This document shows positions 15,324-23,343 of a DNA stretch of 42,356 nt, piece by piece. This stretch comes from Candidatus Zambryskibacteria bacterium RIFOXYC1_FULL_39_10 (lineage in GTDB: Bacteria > Patescibacteriota > Minisyncoccia > Phycocordibacterales > WO2-35-19): positions 1 to 42,356 of the forward strand of contig MHWW01000013.1 in assembly GCA_001824275.1 (NCBI GenBank), read 5' to 3'. Positions within the stretch are counted from its first letter, which is position 1; the number at the start of each line of letters is the position of its first letter. The position numbers and the translations under genes are program-made. A model generated the notes under the pieces. It saw only the letters and a program-made list of their open reading frames with translations, made no database searches and was not told where the DNA came from.

Positions 15324-15494
15324 ATGCCTCATCAATTTCAATCAATAAATTGTAAAAAGTGCGGTCACGGATACTGCCCGGTATGCAAGGACAAGTGTCC
15401 GAAATGCGGAGAAGTGGATGTGGCTGACGAAAAAACGATGGAGATTAGAGAGCAGATGAAAACATTATTAAAATCAAATGGAAGAAAAAAATAA
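15324..15494 (+). CDS. Small zinc-ribbon protein
   Basis: 56 residues with three CxxC pairs: C10-C13, C18-C21 and C25-C28 (CKKCGHGYCPVCKDKCPKCG), enough for one or two zinc knuckles, then a charged helix. Its end overlaps the start of the sppA-like gene by 17 bases, suggesting translational coupling. Function unknown. Confidence 0.7.
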   Translation: MPHQFQSINCKKCGHGYCPVCKDKCPKCGEVDVADEKTMEIREQMKTLLKSNGRKK

Positions 15495-16290
15495 AATATC
15501 AAAAAAAATTATTCTGTATTTTATCGGGATCGGCCTTGTCTCTTTTTTACTGGGGACCCTAGTCATGATTATACCCGAAGAAACGGGTCCGGAAGATAAC
15601 TTCTGTAATGTTATGGTCCTCTCATTAAACGGAGTACTCGCAACCTATCTACCCCCTAAATCTGAAGACGATTCGGAGATGTTCTACTCCTCCGAAAATG
15701 TTTTGGCTGCCATAGAAAAAGCGGAAAATGATCCCGATGTCAAAGGTCTCATTCTTTCAATCAATAGCCCGGGCGGCGATATTGTGGCCGGGGAAGAAAT
15801 AGCCAATGCCCTCAAGGCCATGAAGAAGCCAAATGTCGCTGTAATACGCAATATGGGAGCTTCTGCAGCCTTCCTTGCTTCCTCCGGAGCCGACAGAGTA
15901 TATGCTTCCAAACTGTCTGACACTGTTGGAATCGGGGTCACAATGTCTTACACCGATCAGACAGAGAAAAACAGGAAAGAGGGCTTAACTTTTAACCAAC
16001 TCTCAACCGGTAAATTCAAAGATGCCGGAGATCCGGATAAACCACTTACCGAAGAAGAAAAATTAATCTTCATGATTGATCTAGAAAAAGCTCACAAAAT
16101 TTTCGTTGAAGAAATAGCTCAAAACAGAAATCTCAAAATTGAAGATGTGTCTAAAATATCTACCGGCAGAACATATCTCGGGGAAGAGGCTCTCAATTTT
16201 GGCCTTATTGATGAGATTGGAAGTATAGATACTGCCGTTAAATACATTGAAAGTTTAACTGGAGAAAAAGCCGAAACTTGTTGGTATTAA
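15478..16290 (+). CDS. sppA: SppA-like signal peptide peptidase (S49)
   Basis: 270 residues. An N-terminal transmembrane helix (about 11-31) is followed by a Clp/crotonase-fold S49 domain. SINSPGGDIVAGEEIANAL is the oxyanion-hole strand. NMGASAAFLASSGADRVYAS carries the nucleophile Ser129, and TGKFKDAGDPDKPLT carries the general-base Lys179. STGRTYLGEEALNFGLIDEIG is the family C-terminal signature. SppA degrades signal peptides and membrane-protein fragments. Being in a mobile island next to another protease is unusual for this gene. Confidence 0.9.
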   Translation: MEEKNKISKKIILYFIGIGLVSFLLGTLVMIIPEETGPEDNFCNVMVLSLNGVLATYLPPKSEDDSEMFYSSENVLAAIEKAENDPDVKGLILSINSPGGDIVAGEEIANALKAMKKPNVAVIRNMGASAAFLASSGADRVYASKLSDTVGIGVTMSYTDQTEKNRKEGLTFNQLSTGKFKDAGDPDKPLTEEEKLIFMIDLEKAHKIFVEEIAQNRNLKIEDVSKISTGRTYLGEEALNFGLIDEIGSIDTAVKYIESLTGEKAETCWY

Positions 16291-16338
16291 AAACTAATTT
16301 AAAAAATATGGGATTAGCGATAAGTAAAAATAAATTAT
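16291..16338 (+). repeat. Repeat of an upstream-plus-start block (copy 1)
   Basis: The segment AACTAATTTAAAAAA, then ATGGGATTAGCGATAAG, recurs with three or four changes at 17112-17146. There it begins an intact 52-residue gene. Here the frame stops after 19 codons inside the next gene, so this copy looks like a decayed relic or a duplicated regulatory block. Confidence 0.6.
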
Positions 16339-17106
16339 ATGAAAAAATGTCCATTTTGCAAAAATGAAATTAATGTGGACGTAGCGCAATGCCCAATCTG
16401 TAAAATGATACTTATTGAAAAAATACCTCATATTAATCCTACTTCAGAACGAGTCTACACTTCATCATCACCAAAAGAACCAAAAAAGCAAACGCATACT
16501 TCTTATTACACTCCCCCTCAAAAATCTTCTTCTAAAGAGCGGTTTAAAATTCCAAATGGTAGTGGTTGGATAATTTCAATCGTTGGATCAATTGCACTCA
16601 CTTTAATTTTGAATGGTAATTATGGTTCTTCGAATCCGCTCCCCGCGCCATTATCTGATCCGACTATCGTAGATACTAATCTATCTTTAACACCAATTCC
16701 TCATACTTCATATTATTCACTTCCAAATGGCACAGTTCTCTTTTCCTCATCACTTAATGGAGAGGGCATTTTAAGCATTTCGAATGGGACCAAATCCGAC
16801 GCAGTCGTAAAACTCATTACAACAGGCGGTAGCAAAGTTTATTCTGTTTATGTGCGTGCCAATAGCAGCTATTCGATTGAAAATATAAACGACGGTATCT
16901 ATAGATTGCTTTTTTCTTTTGGTTCAAATTGGGACCCGAATCAAAATAAGTTTTTGGTTAATCCAAGGGCGGAAGCTTTTGATGATACTTTCGATTTTGA
17001 GACTTCAGATACCAAATCTACAGGTTTTACTATTACTTTAAATCCGGTAATTGACGGAAAAGCCACAACGAGCCCACTCGATTCAAATGTATTTGATAAA
17101 TACTAA
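16339..17106 (+). CDS. Zinc-ribbon membrane-anchored protein
   Basis: 255 residues. The N-terminal zinc ribbon has CPFC and CPIC pairs (residues 4-7 and 18-21). A Ser/Pro/Lys-rich linker follows, then a transmembrane helix (about 79-95) and an extracytoplasmic beta-rich domain of about 140 residues with no family I recognise. The layout, a cytoplasmic ribbon plus an exported domain, resembles other zinc-ribbon membrane proteins. The role is not predictable. Confidence 0.75.
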   Translation: MKKCPFCKNEINVDVAQCPICKMILIEKIPHINPTSERVYTSSSPKEPKKQTHTSYYTPPQKSSSKERFKIPNGSGWIISIVGSIALTLILNGNYGSSNPLPAPLSDPTIVDTNLSLTPIPHTSYYSLPNGTVLFSSSLNGEGILSISNGTKSDAVVKLITTGGSKVYSVYVRANSSYSIENINDGIYRLLFSFGSNWDPNQNKFLVNPRAEAFDDTFDFETSDTKSTGFTITLNPVIDGKATTSPLDSNVFDKY

Positions 17107-17129
17107 ACTTTAAAAATTAATTTAAAAAC

Positions 17130-17288
17130 ATGGGATCAGCGATAAGAGTAGCTATACAACTTTTAGAAGAATTTTGGAAAATGCCTTTCGAAGGAAAACT
17201 CCTGTTCATTATTCCAACAGTAATTGTAGTCAGTTTGATTATTTGGAAAGAGGAAAGAAATAAAAATAAAATATGGAATAAAAAATAA
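17130..17288 (+). CDS. Small single-TM protein
   Basis: 52 residues, MGSAIRVAIQLLEEFWKMPF, then a hydrophobic helix (LLFIIPTVIVVSLIIW) and a basic tail. Its first 35 bases duplicate the block at 16289-16324. Confidence 0.55.
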   Translation: MGSAIRVAIQLLEEFWKMPFEGKLLFIIPTVIVVSLIIWKEERNKNKIWNKK

Positions 17289-17322
17289 AATTTTTCATAA
17301 ATTCATGTTTTTGTTATTTGTT

Positions 17323-17395
17323 GCCCTCGTAGCTCAATGGACAGAGCAAGACGCTTCTATCGTCAAGGTTGGAGGTTCGACCCCTTCCGAGGGCA
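17323..17395 (+). tRNA. tRNA-Arg(TCT)
   Basis: Acceptor GCCCTCG/CGAGGGC, D arm GCTC/GAGC, anticodon loop CTTCTAT with anticodon TCT, T arm GGAGG/CCTTC (one G-T), discriminator A; no CCA encoded. The first anticodon-stem pair is an A-A mismatch. It reads AGA codons, the main arginine codon of the AT-rich island genes. It is uninterrupted and lies in the middle of cargo. Confidence 0.93.
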
Positions 17396-17485
17396 CAAGA
17401 TTAAGTGAATATGGAACCTTTGTATTGAGAGGTGTATTATGGGACCATATCGCCGATCAACTTTTGATTTTTAATATCAAAAAAT

Positions 17486-18310
17486 ATGTTTGTTTCAAAG
17501 AAAATAATTTATATATCAGCTGGGGCCATTGTTTTATTGTTCATATCTTCCATCATCTCATTTTTGGGGAGCGGAAATTCAAATTTGCCACTGGAGCAGA
17601 TAACAACTACAGAAGAAGTGGTGGAAATAAATCCACTGCCTCAGTCCGGTGATTTGTATAAAGTGGTCAAAGTAGTAGATGGCGACACGGTCACGATAAA
17701 CATGAACGGCAAATCACAAACCATTCGTTTGATCGGTTTAAACACTCCGGAGACTGTGGATCCGAGAAAACCGGTAGAGTGTTTTGGTAAAGAAGCCTCG
17801 GATAAAGCTAAAGAAATTTTAACAGGGAAAGAAGTGAGAATTGAGAAAGATCCGGGTCAAGGGGATTATGATAAATACAATCGACTTTTGGCTTACGTAT
17901 TTTTGGAAGATGGGACTAATTTCAATAAATACATGATCGAGCAGGGTTTGGGCTATGAGTATACATATAATCTTCCTTACAAATATCAAAAAGAGTTTAA
18001 AACGGCCCAAGAACAGGCTAAATCACAGAAAAGAGGACTATGGGCAGATAATGCCTGCAAAATCGAACAGTCAACCAAAACAACCACTACAACCTCTGCT
18101 CCTGCACCAATACAGCAATTCCAAACCACCACCGAAAGCAAGCCTGCCACAAATGGTAATTACATTTGTTCATACAACGCCTATAACTGCTCCAATTTCT
18201 CAACTCAAAACGAAGCACAGGCCGCTTTTGAGGCCTGTGGAGGAGTGAATAACGATATTCATGGACTGGATCGAGACAAGGATGGGGTGGTTTGCGAAAG
18301 TCTACCATAG
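17486..18310 (+). CDS. Secreted or membrane-anchored thermonuclease with Excalibur domain
   Basis: 274 residues. An N-terminal hydrophobic anchor (about 7-27) is followed by a staphylococcal-nuclease domain: VDGDTVTI, Arg81 in TIRLIGLNTPE with Glu89, and Arg133 in YNRLLAYVF. A Thr/Pro-rich linker then leads to a C-terminal Excalibur calcium-binding domain ending DRDKDGVVCE, with paired cysteines. It would hydrolyse extracellular DNA or RNA in a calcium-dependent way. For a host-attached CPR cell this could supply nucleotides or act on competing DNA; that use is inference. Confidence 0.9.
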   Translation: MFVSKKIIYISAGAIVLLFISSIISFLGSGNSNLPLEQITTTEEVVEINPLPQSGDLYKVVKVVDGDTVTINMNGKSQTIRLIGLNTPETVDPRKPVECFGKEASDKAKEILTGKEVRIEKDPGQGDYDKYNRLLAYVFLEDGTNFNKYMIEQGLGYEYTYNLPYKYQKEFKTAQEQAKSQKRGLWADNACKIEQSTKTTTTTSAPAPIQQFQTTTESKPATNGNYICSYNAYNCSNFSTQNEAQAAFEACGGVNNDIHGLDRDKDGVVCESLP

Positions 18311-18336
18311 CCGAAAAATATAATTTTTTATAAAAA

Positions 18337-19629
18337 ATGACTCAAGGATATTTATTTAAAATTCCGCCCGATAGACGCTCAATTTTTAACGATCATATCG
18401 AAGGTGAATTCGCCCAACCTGTTCCAAGTTTTTCTCACAGTCGTGGGTCAGCTCTTATAGTATTTATCTCTTTAGAGGAAGGGCTGATTACTCATTTAGC
18501 CTCTGGGCGGGCCGGTAATCACGCGGGGACTGATTTGCGTCGGTTAAATTTGGAACAAATTCATATTTTAGAAAACCCATTAAATTTTAGTGATATTTTA
18601 GAACATTCTCCTTCAAATGTTCGACGATATATTAGTAACGCATTTGAACATGGAGGTATTTTACCGCCAGGGAGTTTTAACGGAATGGTAAATGCAATCT
18701 ATGAATTAAATCCCGATGCCGGTTCTTTACTTGCCCGATACAGTACACAACGTCAAGAAACAATAGCGAATCTATCATCAAATGTCTCTAAATCACTTGC
18801 GGCTCAAAAAGAAGCACTGAACACTGCATTGAGTATTGCTGGTATTGATAGGAAGCCTTTACTTGAGTGGACACCTAACCATGTAGAACAATCATCCTCG
18901 TTTCTTACTGGCTTGCCCAATGCATATTTAAGAGAAGATCAGATGATATTAAATGATTTCAATTTCATTCCTGGTTTTGACCGAATTAGAGGCTCTGTAA
19001 CTGGTACTGTACAATTTGAAAACAGGGATACAAAATTAAATGTAATTTTAGCTAATAGACTTCCTCTGGAAGAACAAACCGGAGCGGATTTAATATATTA
19101 TAATGCTACTTATCAATCATTTGTCTTGGTGCAATATAAAGCTATGGAGGATGGGACGGATGATTATGGCCCATCGTTTCGGCTTCCTAATTGGCAATTA
19201 ACCGAAGAATTAACTCGCGCGGATGCTTTAATGGATCAAATTAGATCAGTGCCGCCGGTATCAAATCGGAATGGGTATCGTTTAGCTGAAATTCCATTCT
19301 TTTTGAAATTGTGTCCAAGAATTGTGTTAAAACCAGATGATGTTGGATTGACGCCGGGCATGTATTTTTCTCGAGATCACTGGAAGTTTCTTGAGACGGA
19401 CAGCGATTTAGTTGGAGCTCGTGGTGGGCGAAAAATAACTTATAACAATATAGGGAGACATATAAATAATACGGAATTTATTAGTCTTGTACAAAATGCT
19501 TGGATTGGAACTACTCCGGCCCAAAGTCAAATGTTAGAACCAATTATTTCAGAAATTCTTACGAATGGAAAATCTGTTATTATCGCCTGTAAATCAAATA
19601 AAGAAGCCTTGGATATTGAAGAATTTTAA
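18337..19629 (+). CDS. PD-(D/E)XK-nuclease-like protein of unknown role
   Basis: 430 residues, no membrane segment. The stretch GADLIYYNATYQSFVLVQYK (about 249-268) has the D...(Q)xK pattern of restriction-type PD-(D/E)XK cores, with Asp251 and Gln266/Lys268. The remainder has no recognisable domain. The N-terminal 140 residues (RSIFNDHIEGEFAQPV, HLASGRAGNHAGTDLRRL) could be a substrate-recognition region. It is the first of a run of five plus-strand genes ending at 22908. The nuclease assignment rests on a single motif and is tentative. Confidence 0.55.
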   Translation: MTQGYLFKIPPDRRSIFNDHIEGEFAQPVPSFSHSRGSALIVFISLEEGLITHLASGRAGNHAGTDLRRLNLEQIHILENPLNFSDILEHSPSNVRRYISNAFEHGGILPPGSFNGMVNAIYELNPDAGSLLARYSTQRQETIANLSSNVSKSLAAQKEALNTALSIAGIDRKPLLEWTPNHVEQSSSFLTGLPNAYLREDQMILNDFNFIPGFDRIRGSVTGTVQFENRDTKLNVILANRLPLEEQTGADLIYYNATYQSFVLVQYKAMEDGTDDYGPSFRLPNWQLTEELTRADALMDQIRSVPPVSNRNGYRLAEIPFFLKLCPRIVLKPDDVGLTPGMYFSRDHWKFLETDSDLVGARGGRKITYNNIGRHINNTEFISLVQNAWIGTTPAQSQMLEPIISEILTNGKSVIIACKSNKEALDIEEF

Positions 19630-19657
19630 TTTGGGTATACTATTGCAATTTACTACC

Positions 19658-20134
19658 ATGGAAGAGGGGAAATTTGAACAGAAAAAGAGGGCGGATGTGG
19701 TTATAGGTATAGCCATAGCTGCTATTGCTGGCTTTATTTTAAACTTGTTAGCAAATTTGTATTATGATCTTTTTATAATCGAAACTACTGTCTGGGCCAA
19801 GGTTAACCACTTTCAAGTTATTTGTGTTTCGTTAGCTCTTTTGGGGCTAATTGGATTTTTGGAATTTTTTATTTTTGATTATAAAAATAACTTTGAAGTA
19901 AACAAGAGTTTTTTAAAAAGATATTTAAATTATTTCTTTTATAATTTTACTCCTGGCAAAATTATTAGAGTCATTACTGGTTTATACGTGTCAGCTATTC
20001 TTGTTGGGTTCACAATTATAATTTACATTTTTATGGCCAAATCTGCCGGATATTATATTGCAACCGGAGTTTTTCTGGCCGCCTTTTTAAAAATTTATCT
20101 GGAAGAAAGAGAGAAGAAAAAGCTACTCAACTAA
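19658..20134 (+). CDS. Four-TM membrane protein
   Basis: 158 residues from the ATG at 19658, with four hydrophobic helices. An earlier in-frame ATG at 19565 would overlap the preceding gene by 65 bases. A TATACT box at 19636-19641 favours 19658. Function unknown; it sits between the nuclease-like and the papain/GNAT genes. Confidence 0.65.
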   Translation: MEEGKFEQKKRADVVIGIAIAAIAGFILNLLANLYYDLFIIETTVWAKVNHFQVICVSLALLGLIGFLEFFIFDYKNNFEVNKSFLKRYLNYFFYNFTPGKIIRVITGLYVSAILVGFTIIIYIFMAKSAGYYIATGVFLAAFLKIYLEEREKKKLLN

Positions 20135-20150
20135 TAAAGATTTAGATAAT

Positions 20151-21101
20151 ATGTATGCATATGGTCTAAAATGCGACCATTTGCGACAGTCTATTGATCA
20201 AAAAGGGCTCCACGGATTTTATCAACACCGCCGCCAGAGAATAGCTTGCTCTCCGAGAGACTTTTTTTATTTAAACATCAAAATACGGAACCGTCTGATT
20301 TTTGTTAAAATATATAGTATGGCTATAAACGATTGCGTAACCGCCTCTATGTTCATGTGTCAGCCGGAATGGATCAAGCATAATTTATCCCGGAGATTTC
20401 ATTTTTGCTTGTGTAAAATGCTTGATGGCGGTTTAAGCAGCGGAACCACTATGATTACTGGTTTACGAGCGGTCCATGGTTGGGGGATGGTCCCTGAAGC
20501 TTCATTTTTTCCATCCAACAGAAAGTTAAGCGAAGAGGAATATTCCAACTGGAGAAAAATACCACCTATCATGTGGGAATATTCCAAAAAGATAGATATT
20601 TTAGGTAACGAGCAGCTACTGAAAACACCAAATGTGCTCTACAGAAAAGAATATTTAAATAATAACAAGAAGTTTGAAGTGTACATGACTTGTTTTTCTG
20701 CACTCGGATTTTTGCATACGAATTTAAATGTCTGTACTTCTAAATTTGAAACTGCCGGTTGGCTCAATGTCATGATAAATCACAATGACCATACGGCGTA
20801 TCCGGATGATCTGTTTGTTAAACCGGAATTCAGAAGGATTGGAATTGGCAATTTCCTGCTCAAGGAATTGGAATTTTTGATCTTAAGCGGTACTCTAGAG
20901 GGGTATGTAATGGAACTGCAGACGGGGAAAAAGGCTGAGATTAAAAACGTAAACTTCAGGATTCCTTCAGTCGATATTTATACGAAAAATCGCAAGGAAG
21001 CGGCGCTTAAGCTATTTAGAAAAAACGGCTACAAACTCGTTATTGATGACTCTAAGAAAATTGTTGACTCAAAATTATTAGCAATTAAGGAAATAAAATG
21101 A
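20151..21101 (+). CDS. Papain-like (C1) region fused to a GNAT acetyltransferase domain
   Basis: 316 residues. Residues about 57-130 resemble the first half of papain-family proteases: INDCVTAS with a candidate nucleophile Cys62, LSRRFHFCLCKMLDGG, then SSGTTMITGLRAV and VPEASFFPSN, matching the order Cys, substrate loop, GxxPE strand. No clear papain His/Asn half follows. Instead residues about 215-300 form a GNAT fold with VKPEFRRIGIGNFLL, the acetyl-CoA pyrophosphate loop. The start could also be 20319 (MAINDC), preceded by an AT-rich TATAGT. Its stop overlaps the next ATG by 4 bases. The GNAT part is firm; the papain part is moderate. Confidence 0.6.
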   Translation: MYAYGLKCDHLRQSIDQKGLHGFYQHRRQRIACSPRDFFYLNIKIRNRLIFVKIYSMAINDCVTASMFMCQPEWIKHNLSRRFHFCLCKMLDGGLSSGTTMITGLRAVHGWGMVPEASFFPSNRKLSEEEYSNWRKIPPIMWEYSKKIDILGNEQLLKTPNVLYRKEYLNNNKKFEVYMTCFSALGFLHTNLNVCTSKFETAGWLNVMINHNDHTAYPDDLFVKPEFRRIGIGNFLLKELEFLILSGTLEGYVMELQTGKKAEIKNVNFRIPSVDIYTKNRKEAALKLFRKNGYKLVIDDSKKIVDSKLLAIKEIK

Positions 21102-21613
21102 AAGAAGAAAACAATGTTATTTTTGAATGTCCGGACCAGAATCTGACAGCGATTTTAAAAGAATTATTTCCAGATGTTTCCATTAATCCAGACCCTCCGA
21201 AAGAACAATCTGGCAGCAACGATGTAGATGACTACAATCCGGAACCTCTTACGGGTGGGGCCGGTTTTGATCCGAATTTTTCTTCCTTCATTCTTACCGT
21301 GATTTATACTGCCGGTTACGATGGCATAAAATTTACTCTAAAGAAAATATTCGATGCAATAAAAAACATTGACCCCAAGAAAACGGATTTTCTCCTGGTT
21401 AAATATCCGAATATTAACGACTGCAAGATCTCCTTCATATTGCCAGCACAAATGTCTTCCGAAAAACTAGATGATCTGAAAGAAAGCATGGATTCTCTTT
21501 ATAATAATTTGGGCAATTTCATCTCTTCAAATAATGGCTGTATTCTAAATTCAAAATTTGAATACTCGTACAATGATGAGGAGGATAAGTGGGAGTTTAA
21601 ATCAATGATCTAA
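21098..21613 (+). CDS. Unknown acidic protein
   Basis: 171 residues, soluble. A disordered acidic and Pro-rich segment (about 24-50) is followed by an alpha/beta-like second half. Starts in an ATGA overlap with the GNAT gene and ends one base into the next, so the three form a translationally coupled set. No family recognised. Confidence 0.65.
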   Translation: MKEENNVIFECPDQNLTAILKELFPDVSINPDPPKEQSGSNDVDDYNPEPLTGGAGFDPNFSSFILTVIYTAGYDGIKFTLKKIFDAIKNIDPKKTDFLLVKYPNINDCKISFILPAQMSSEKLDDLKESMDSLYNNLGNFISSNNGCILNSKFEYSYNDEEDKWEFKSMI

Positions 21614-22908
21614 TGAACACTCCTCTTGATGCTGCTTATAATCGTTTAGATGAGGCCCATAGGGCTTGGCACAGCGCTTTATCAGGATATCATCGAATAG
21701 ATGATTTTCGAGCCGGTATAAACGGGGCCATACAGGCACTTAGAAATTTAACTTTTGTTTTGCAAAAGCAAAAAGATAACCTTGCTAACTTTGATGTCTG
21801 GTATTCTGGGTGGAGACAAAAAATGCAAGATAATCAGCTCCTTAAAGAGCTTGTTGAAGCTCGAAATATAATTGTTAAACAAGACGATCTAAAATTACAT
21901 AGCGTCGCTAAAGCCAGAACGAGAGGGTGGGTTGACTTCGAGAGGGTTGCTTTTACTTTCGATCCGTTTGCTGACAGCTTAGAAGTCGCTACGGGTTTTT
22001 ATAATACGTATGCAAAATATTTGCCCGTACCGGAAGAACTTAAAAAGAGACTGATCTTTGAATTTGAAAGGAAGTGGGTGTACGAAAAATTGCCAGATTA
22101 TGAGTTGCTTGATGCGATCGCTCAATCCTATCATTTTTTTCACGAAATGCTCCTAGACGCATCCGATAAATTTTCAATTCATTCAAAACGAAATCTCTCT
22201 TCTGGTAATTATTGTCTCGGAGAATTAAACGATAAAAATAAACTGAAATGCATGATGGTCACAGATCAAAATCGCCGTCTTGTTTTTGGATTTAGCGATG
22301 GAAATATGCTTGGAATGAAAACCGGAAAGATTGAACGGGATGAAGTTGACTTGGAAAAGGCAAAGGAAAGATACGGTGATGGATGGAAATCTGGAGAAAT
22401 TGTTTCTTTGTTAGAAGGTATTTTCCCGGAAAAGCATCCTTTTAATCAGATGAGGTTGTTTGCTCAGTCAGGATTGAATTGCCTCAAGAAAGACAAGTTT
22501 CTTGTTCCGGTGTCTTTCATATTCGTTGAAAATGAGAAAACACCACCTATTGTTATAAATCACTTCTTTCAAAACCAAGAACAAAAAATGGTGGCTATGG
22601 ATAGCGTGGCGGCAAAAATTATCGAAAATAATGGGAAATTTGTTCTCTTGATGGTTGAATCATGGATATATCCTTTTAACAAAGAGAAACCATTGGTCCC
22701 GCCCGAGTTTAGTTCAAAAAACGCAAAGGAGGTGGTTCAAATTTTTTGCTTATCTGAAAAAACGGTAAAAGTAATTAATGTTCCTTTTCATAAAAATATG
22801 TTTGGACAAGTAACTCTATCTAAGCCGTCCGTAGAAAATTTTTCAACCGAAGATCATAATTATTTTGTTATTTCGCCATTGACGAAAGCTCTTAAAGAAA
22901 ATAAATAA
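21613..22908 (+). CDS. Unknown protein with an HEPN-like helical N-terminal region
   Basis: 431 residues. The first 110 residues are helical with RAGINGAIQALRNLTFVLQ and then LVEARNIIVKQDDL, resembling the helical Arg-Asn region of HEPN-type proteins. No clear RxxxxxH catalytic pair is seen. The C-terminal two thirds is a mixed alpha/beta domain I cannot assign. It is the last gene of the 18337-22908 run. Confidence 0.6.
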   Translation: MNTPLDAAYNRLDEAHRAWHSALSGYHRIDDFRAGINGAIQALRNLTFVLQKQKDNLANFDVWYSGWRQKMQDNQLLKELVEARNIIVKQDDLKLHSVAKARTRGWVDFERVAFTFDPFADSLEVATGFYNTYAKYLPVPEELKKRLIFEFERKWVYEKLPDYELLDAIAQSYHFFHEMLLDASDKFSIHSKRNLSSGNYCLGELNDKNKLKCMMVTDQNRRLVFGFSDGNMLGMKTGKIERDEVDLEKAKERYGDGWKSGEIVSLLEGIFPEKHPFNQMRLFAQSGLNCLKKDKFLVPVSFIFVENEKTPPIVINHFFQNQEQKMVAMDSVAAKIIENNGKFVLLMVESWIYPFNKEKPLVPPEFSSKNAKEVVQIFCLSEKTVKVINVPFHKNMFGQVTLSKPSVENFSTEDHNYFVISPLTKALKENK

Positions 22909-22944
22909 ACACAAAAATGTTTACTTTTGTTTACCTTTTTTGGA

Positions 22945-23337
22945 TTATCCTCTGTTATTAAGAAATTTCAAAACTCTATATCCGGATTGTTTTGCACATC
23001 TTGGGCTGTACCCAGATTGTATAGCCGCCTTTGTTGCATTGAACCTGTTTGTAAGAAGGTGCTTTATAAAAGTTAATCGCCTCACTGTGGGTCCATTAAG
23101 ATAACAGCCCCGCAGGTTATTTTCGACTAAGTTACCTGCTATGATGCCCGGCAAATTTTTGTATAAATAGGGTTTATAAAAAATATAATCCATAATGAAT
23201 TTAAACTCATCCATATTAAATTTTGGGCTTGGTTTTGTTTTTTCATACTTTTCCGTTTTGTAGATCTCAGTAAGCACATCTATCACATCTTTTATGGTTA
23301 ACAGTAGCTCCTCTTTTTTCTTTTCCTTTTTGGCCAT
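22945..23337 (-). CDS. Terminase-small-subunit-like DNA-binding protein
   Basis: 130 residues. The C-terminal part, RFNATKAAIQSGYSPRCAKQSG, matches the helix-turn-helix of phage terminase small subunits, which binds DNA to start packaging. No large terminase or portal is present. It is 6 bases downstream of recombinase 2 and likely in its operon, where it may serve as a recombination directionality or att-binding factor rather than in packaging; that is inference. Confidence 0.7.
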   Translation of the reverse strand: MAKKEKKKEELLLTIKDVIDVLTEIYKTEKYEKTKPSPKFNMDEFKFIMDYIFYKPYLYKNLPGIIAGNLVENNLRGCYLNGPTVRRLTFIKHLLTNRFNATKAAIQSGYSPRCAKQSGYRVLKFLNNRG

Positions 23338-23343
23338 ATTCCT

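Noticed and set aside
17305-17652. 115-codon frame across tRNA-Arg
   Set aside because: It translates straight through the tRNA and overlaps the real thermonuclease gene.
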